Source of the DNA: Glycine soja
Taxonomy: Eukaryota > Streptophyta > Magnoliopsida > Fabales > Fabaceae
Direction of reading: 5' to 3'
Length of the DNA stretch: 64,000 nucleotides
Assembly: GCF_004193775.1 (NCBI RefSeq)
Contig: NC_041005.1
Coordinates: 11,534,501 to 11,598,500, forward strand
Positions 58,210-64,000 of the stretch are shown here, one piece after another (positions within the stretch are counted from its first letter, which is position 1; every line of letters begins with the position of its first letter). Below the pieces are notes generated by a model. The model had not been told where the DNA came from and searched no databases. It saw only the letters and a list, made by a program, of their open reading frames with translations. A program made the position numbers and the translations under genes.

Positions 58210-58670
58210 GGCAAAATCACTCATTTGGTTCTTAATTCTATTTTTTAGTTCAATTTAATTTTTTATCTTTTAAAAAATTTAATTTGATGCTTTATCTTTT
58301 TTTTTTTTGGTTGAGTTTACTCTTTTATTTTTGAAAAGGTTTTAAAATTGACATTGTTAATCATTTTAGAATAACTTTTTTTGTTAAAAATGAAGTGAAA
58401 GGAAAAGGGAGAAAATTAAAAAAAATATATTTTAAATTCTTAATGACATCAATTTTAAATAGATTGAAGGGTCAAACTGAATAAAAAAAAGAAGATAAAA
58501 GATCAAATTAAGTCAAAAAATAAGATAAATGACTAGAGTGAACTTTTTAGAAGATAAAACACCAAATTGAAACAAAAAAAAGAATAAATGAATAAATTAA
58601 ACTTTTTAAAAGATAAACAACCAAAATGAAACAAAAAAAAAGATAATAGACCAAATAAATCATTTAGTAT
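58210..58670. mobile_element. MULE-type MITE with 9-bp target duplication tttttaaaa
   Basis: The left end (AAAATCACTCATTTGGTT) and the reverse complement of the right end (AAATGATTTATTTGGTC) pair, and similarity continues inward through ATCTTTT-rich sequence. Exact tttttaaaa copies lie at 58201-58209 and 58671-58679. The 461-base interior has no coding capacity. The low complexity of the duplication lowers certainty. Confidence 0.55.
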
Positions 58671-58726
58671 TTTTTAAAACCTATACAAAATTTTCCTGAA
58701 ATTTAAAAAAATTACACATGCATCTC

Positions 58727-60258
58727 CTCAATATTTAAAACTTAATCAAACTCTCCTAAATGTCATTCAAATATTTGAAATGACAAATCATATGTCTTTC
58801 AAAAAATGTGGTTGTTTTCCTTATTTAAGTATGAGATGATTTTGATTAAAAAAAAAGTTACAGAAAATTCAATCAAACTACCATGCCAATAAACCTAGAA
58901 GCCAAATGAACCCCACCATCAACATCAAAACCATTGAATCTTATAAATAAATATAATCATATAAATAAATATAATCAGCCACATTTGGAGGAAAGTTTTA
59001 GGAGTCATAACCACAACTACAAATTAATTTAAGAACCTCTAGAAAAGCTTCTATTTATAGAAGTTTAAAGTACACATCTACAAAATTGCATTTAAATTAA
59101 ATTTTCAAAATGATAAAAAAAAATAAAGAGAATAGAGGAATTGGAAACAACAATATTAATGATTCTACCAGTTTCTATTTATTTGTTCCCCATTTAAACC
59201 AGGAGTGTAATTTTCAACAAAATTGGGAGTCTCTGTGCCTATGTTACATAAATAAGGAATTAAAACCCACACAATTTTGAATACATTGTATGTTCCTATT
59301 TCTTTCCGTCTTTTAATATTGACTCTTTCTTTCTCCACTTTCACATTCCCTCTCTTTCACTCTCATTTCACAATTTTGAATACACTATATGTTCCTTTTT
59401 CTGTTTTAGGTTTTGCTCTAAAGTTGCTTCTCACCTTTTCCTCCATGTTTCCCCTGAGAAAAATTCAAAAAAACCTCAACTTTGGTTGAACCTCTCAATA
59501 TTTAAAACTTAATCAAACTCTCCTAAATGTCATTCAAATATATGAAATGACAAATCATATGTCTTTCAAAAAATGTGGTTATTTTCCTATTCAAGTATGA
59601 GATGATTTTGATTAAAAAAAAAAGTTCCAGAAAATTCAATCAAACTACCATGCCAATAAACCTAGAAGCCAAATGAACCCCACCATCAGCAACAAAACCA
59701 TTGAATCTTATAAATAAATATAATCAGTCACATTTGGAGGAAAGTTTTAGGTGTCATAACCACAACTACAAATTAATTTAAGAACCTCTAGAAAAGCTTC
59801 TATTTATAGAAGTTTAACACATCTACAAAATTGCATTTAAATTAAATTTTCAAAATAATAAAAAAATAAAGAGAATAGAGGAATTGGAAACAACAATATT
59901 AATGATTCTACCAGTTTCTATGTATTTGTTCCCCCATTTAAACCACGAGTGCAATTTTCAACAAAATTGGGAGTCTCTGTGCCTCTATTACATAAATAAG
60001 GAATTAAAACCCACACAATTTTGAATACACTGTATGTTCCTATTTCTTCTCTATCTCTATATTCCCCCTTTTAATACTGACTCTTTCTTTCTCCACTTTC
60101 ACATTCCCCCTCTTTCACGCTCATTTCACAATTTTGAATACACTATATGTTCCCTTCTCTGTTTTAGGTTTTGCTCTAAAGTTGCTTCTCACCTTTTTCT
60201 CCATGTTTCCCCTGAGAAAAATTCAAAAAAACCTCAACTTTGGTGGAACCTTAAGTGA
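58727..60258. repeat. Tandem duplication, two copies of about 766 bases
   Basis: Copy 1 (58727-59492) and copy 2 (59493-60258) both start CTCAATATTTAAAACTTAAT and end CCTCAACTTTGG. They are nearly identical, differing by small indels, for example a doubled TATAAATAAATATAATCA block in copy 1. Each contains a T-rich, pyrimidine-rich tract and a short open frame (59277-59489; 60034-60258) that may be 5'-UTR-like. No domain is recognised. Confidence 0.9.
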
Positions 60259-63183
60259 TGGTTGTTGTTGTTGTCTCCCACCGCGTTGAGATGATTGTAT
60301 TTTTTCTTTTCCTTTTTTTCTCTACTTTTTTTATAATGCAAGTTAATGCACACGATATTTAATCCAATAATTTTATCTGAATTGTTGATGCAAGACAAGA
60401 ATTAGAAGTTAAAATTCCGCAACAAAAAGTATGTGTGCTACTTTTACCGTAATTTATTTTCTGTGATTAAGTATTTGCCTTTATTTTCTAAACTTGATAA
60501 CCTAATTGGCTATATTTTAATCATGAATCATTTTCTAATGTTCTAACCAGTGTCAATTATTTGATTTTTTTTTTTTTTTTGTCATTTGTTTTTTTAGAAG
60601 AGGCATAAAATTGACTCCCACAACCTACTTCACCGTCCCAAAACAATACCAAAAAATGTAACATGATTTCCTACATTTAGCATGATTGGTGATTTTGTTG
60701 CATGCAAATGTGATATTATTCTTTGCCATCGTGTATTACTACATGCTCGCTGTTATTGGACAATGGAAGCATTCAACTGCTTCCCGGCAAGAAGGGATGA
60801 AAGGGGAAATGTCAACAATATAATTGTGATTGGTGAAGCTGCCAACGTTCGGCCTTATGTTCAGCACCAACAGAAAGTGTGTTTCAAACCAATAGTTTTT
60901 TTTATTTTAATTAATCTACTTAGAGTCTCATGATATGTTTTCCTGTAAAGGTATCATTTTGTGCAATTTAAGAGCTGCGGCCTAGCTGACCTAGATAAAT
61001 TATCTTTTGCAGTTTAAAAATTTGCTTTCTGCTTTTACTTATTATCCATTTATATTATATATTATTTCTGATTTTGATTTTCCTCATTAGTTCTTTAAAT
61101 TGGTTTGAAAGGTATCTGAAGTCAAAGACTTTCTTATCTATCCTCAAAACCAACATCAGTGCATAAGCCTTTTCCTGGCATACCCACTCTCCAATGATCC
61201 CTTCGCCAGACTCGCCCACCTCCGACACATCTTACCAATCCCCTGTTTTGCACTTTTTTCGGTGTTCTCTCATGGTCACTATTGGTTCCACTATCGCCAC
61301 CAATTTTATTGTTACGTTCTTTCTTGTTCCGTTGGTCCTGTGTAAAAAATTAACCAGGACTACAAACTATAGTACCTAGACTGTTGCTATTCAGTTGTGG
61401 TTCTAAGGCCAAGGTTGTGCAAATCACCTGACCATCAAACTAACAGACGTTTCAACTGACAATCAAGCTCGTCGAAAGAAAATCGATGCCTTTTTATGTG
61501 GCATGTTATGTTTTCTCTTGCTCCCAACCTTCAAGCAAAGTACCAGGCTTTTACGACATGTTATGATGTACGAACGATTGGAGAAAGGACATAAATCTAG
61601 AGAAACATATCAACTTACGCCCCCAGTTGCTTGTGTCTCCTTTTCCTCTCTAGCACTTGCACATCAATGCCTTGGGAACCCTAGTTTAGAAATATTGCAT
61701 TTTATTAGTTCCTAATTTATCTATTGTTCAGTCCTTTAAGTGTGAGTCATGTTAGTTAGGTAAACATACTCAGGCAAATTGCCCCAAATGAGGTTCTTTT
61801 ACAAACTATTTTTCCATTTGAGACTGTTTTGAAAGATTTTTCAGGAGGGTGTTGTTTTGAACGTATCCTGCATGAAAATTTCATGCAAAACGCCAGCATG
61901 ATTGGTACGTCCCCTCCATATGCGACATGTGGCACTGTCGCTTCTACCACTGGTGACACCAATGGTATTGCCACCTGCACTGGCGCTTTGGCCATGCAGG
62001 GTGGAGTCGCTGGTCAACTTGGCGCCACCAGCCTAGGGTCAGCTTTTTCAGAGGGCAGCTTTTGTACCATAGAAGACGCTGGTAGTGTTGGCGATTTTGG
62101 ATAAGTAGAAAACGCCACTTCCTTTAGCGTTTTAGGCTGTTTAAATACACCTCCCATCTCAGCATTTTTTCAGCGCTTCAGTTTACCTCTGCAACTTCTT
62201 TTCCTTTGTTGGCTTTAGCAATCAAAATTTTGTGGTATGAAATATTTTTTTAAAGTAGCTTTTATATTTCATAGACTTTCCATAGACTTGTTAGTGTGTG
62301 TTTAAATGTCTAAAATAAAAGAAAAATTATGTAATAATGTTTATTTGAAGAAAATTTTATCAGTGAAAATAAAATATTTTGAATATGAAATTTGTAGTAT
62401 TTTTTTAATTAGATTAGGTTGGTGTTGATGATTTATTAGTGTGTTAATAATTGATGAATGTTTTAACTTTCATTTAAAAAAATTTGTAGATCATATTTAT
62501 TTGAAGTAAGTATTTTGAGTACGAAATTTATTTTAATATGAAGTTGTAGTATTTTTTTTACTTAGATTAGGTTCATTTGTTGGTGTGTTAAAAATTTATA
62601 AGCGTTCAAGTTGAAAGTGTTATTTGATGATGCTTTGTTGTTTCTCGTATCATATTTATTTTAATATATTTGTAGTAATTTTGTAATTATCTATTTTTAT
62701 TTTAAAGTTATTATTGTTAAGCTTAATTATTTATACTACTAACTTCGTTCATGAATTATTTTATTTTGTCTTTAAAATTAATATCTTGAAATTGTTCATT
62801 TTTTTTAAGTGTGTCCCATGAAATTAATTTGAAGTTAATTAAATTTTTTTAAAAGAAAAATTGAATGAGAAGTTCCAATAAAGGGACCTTTTGTGATTAC
62901 ATTTTATTGGTTTGGATTTAAAGTTTTATAAAATCGTTCGTGTTATTTAAGTGTGTTGATGTGAAATTTATTTAAAGTTAATAATTTTGATTACATGTTG
63001 ATTAGTTTAAAATTACTACATTGAAATCGTTAATGTTTTTAAAGTGTGTTAATGTGAAATTGATTTGAAGTTAAATTTTTTTTTAAAATAAAGTTTTATT
63101 TTGAAGTTCCAGCAATGACTTTTTGGTGATACCTATTTTATAATTTATTTGACGTGTTAAAATATTGTTTTTGTAGGTATACG
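60259..63183. other. Unannotated stretch upstream of the MULE transposase
   Basis: ORFs at 60682-60933 (with AFNCFPARRDERGNVNNIIV) and 61829-62104 (Gly/Thr-rich) are not recognised. The 61880-62110 block is unusually GC-rich with many GGCGCC, CACTGGCG and GCCACC words. At 62109-62133 an AAAACGC/GCGTTTT inverted repeat precedes TTTAAATACACC, a possible TATA-type promoter for the transposase. The rest is AT-rich. Confidence 0.4.
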
Positions 63184-64000
63184 ATGAATTCGGTTATAAC
63201 AGTGTTGTATTTCAATGGAAGGGTATATGAAGATAATGATGATGTAATATTTGAAGACAGTAAAAAGCGATTCAGATTAAACGTGGAATTAGTTTCAATG
63301 CTTTGAAGAAAAAAATTGGAGATAAGGTAAAGTTACAAAATAATGAAATTATTTCTGCTATCAATTGTAGATTTTTAGTGTCAGGAAAATATATTGCCTT
63401 GCAAATTTGTGATGACGAAGATGTTGAAATGATGCTGGAAAGTTTTAAACAACAAGAACAAATGTCAATTTTGGAATTGTACATAGAAAAGGATGTGGCT
63501 GGTGGTTCAATGTTTCATTTTGCAAATTCGCTTACATCATGTGGAAATTATTTATCTAATGATGAGACACAACCGCCAACAAATATGAGCAATTTACATG
63601 TTGACGAAGATGATGATGATGATAATTATCTTCTGTCTAACTCATACGTTGAAGACGGTATATCTGATACAAACGATGAAGTCACTGACATCATTCAACC
63701 AGTAAGAATTGTTCACCCAACAGAAGGTATAATTTGTTGTATAAAAAAATTAGACAATACATTTATTATTTGGTGACAATTGTATTTAATGCTAAATAAG
63801 TATGATTTGAATTTTTATTTTGAACTGTTAGGTGCACAAGGAATTGAAAATCCATTTTGGAATGATGCTTTGCATTATAACAATATCAACTGGAGTTATC
63901 CTGATGAGGAGGACATTTGCGGTTTGGAGATGCCGTCGACCTTTAATGTTGGCCAAGAATTATATGTTGGCATGGAATTTGATAGTAAAGATGCGGTCAA
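63184..64000 (+). pseudogene. MuDR-type transposase N-terminus, frameshifted and cut by the window edge
   Basis: The ATG at 63184 starts MNSVITVLYFNGRVYEDND, the PB1-like N-terminal domain of plant MULE transposases. At about 63262-63266 an A-run (AGTAAAAAGCG) shifts the frame, and a stop would follow near 63304. The other frame continues as ISFNALKKKIGDKVKLQNNE through DDEDVEMMLESF and an acidic run with five Asp. A GT at 63727 and AG at 63831 define a 105-base intron, joining EG to AQGIENPFWND. The next block, VGQELYVGMEFDSKDAV, opens the MuDR DNA-binding domain. The catalytic domain would lie beyond 64000. One indel breaks the frame. Confidence 0.75.

Overview
This is nuclear DNA from a legume, most likely soybean or a close Glycine relative. 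It is AT-rich with long intergenic stretches. It has a GT-AG intron gene of a plant-only kinase subgroup, and Ty1/copia LTRs packed with the palindrome GTAATCGATTAC, typical of soybean SIRE-like repeats. I saw no bacterial-type operon, CRISPR array, tRNA or rRNA gene. The host assignment is inference.

Layout. 1-1003: truncated copia-type LTR. 1.0-7.9 kb: AT-rich intergenic DNA with CACTA-like termini (about 2038 and 6214) and a LINE-type RNase H relic (4.62-4.99 kb). 7887-16108: Ty1/copia element on the minus strand with 5-bp target duplication taatt; it has lost its RT-RNase H region but keeps a third ORF. 16154-20717: Mutator-like element (MULE) with about 190-bp terminal inverted repeats and an exact 9-bp duplication ttaaaataa; it holds a decayed transposase and a convergent GRF zinc-finger gene. 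25101-28236: the only intact host gene, an AGC-VIII protein kinase of the KIPK/D6PK type, with two coding exons and a leader containing an intron and uORFs. 31.7-32.8 kb: hAT MITE nested in a Stowaway MITE. 33142-36097: large solo LTR. 36236-57527: Ty3/gypsy (Tat-like) element with duplication aatat. It contains a solo copia LTR (44783-46297, duplication caaag) and a full-length SIRE-like copia element (47405-56884, duplication cttgg). 58.2-60.3 kb: MULE-type MITE and a 766-bp tandem duplication. 63184-64000: start of another MULE transposase, cut by the window edge.

Working together. The kinase is the only apparently functional host gene. The rest is a record of nested insertions, and exact target duplications date several events relative to each other. 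All recognisable transposon genes carry stops, frameshifts or deletions; only the 299-codon ORF3 of the nested copia element reads open.

Most unusual sequence-level structure. The solo LTR at 44.8-46.3 kb holds two successive arrays of short inverted repeats. Within each array the loop is constant (TGTACCC, then a loop with TTAGTCCTT) while the stems change on both arms and still pair. Separately, the copia LTRs carry GTAATCGATTAC in pairs set 20-21 bp apart, exactly 21 bp in all eight pairs of the nested element.
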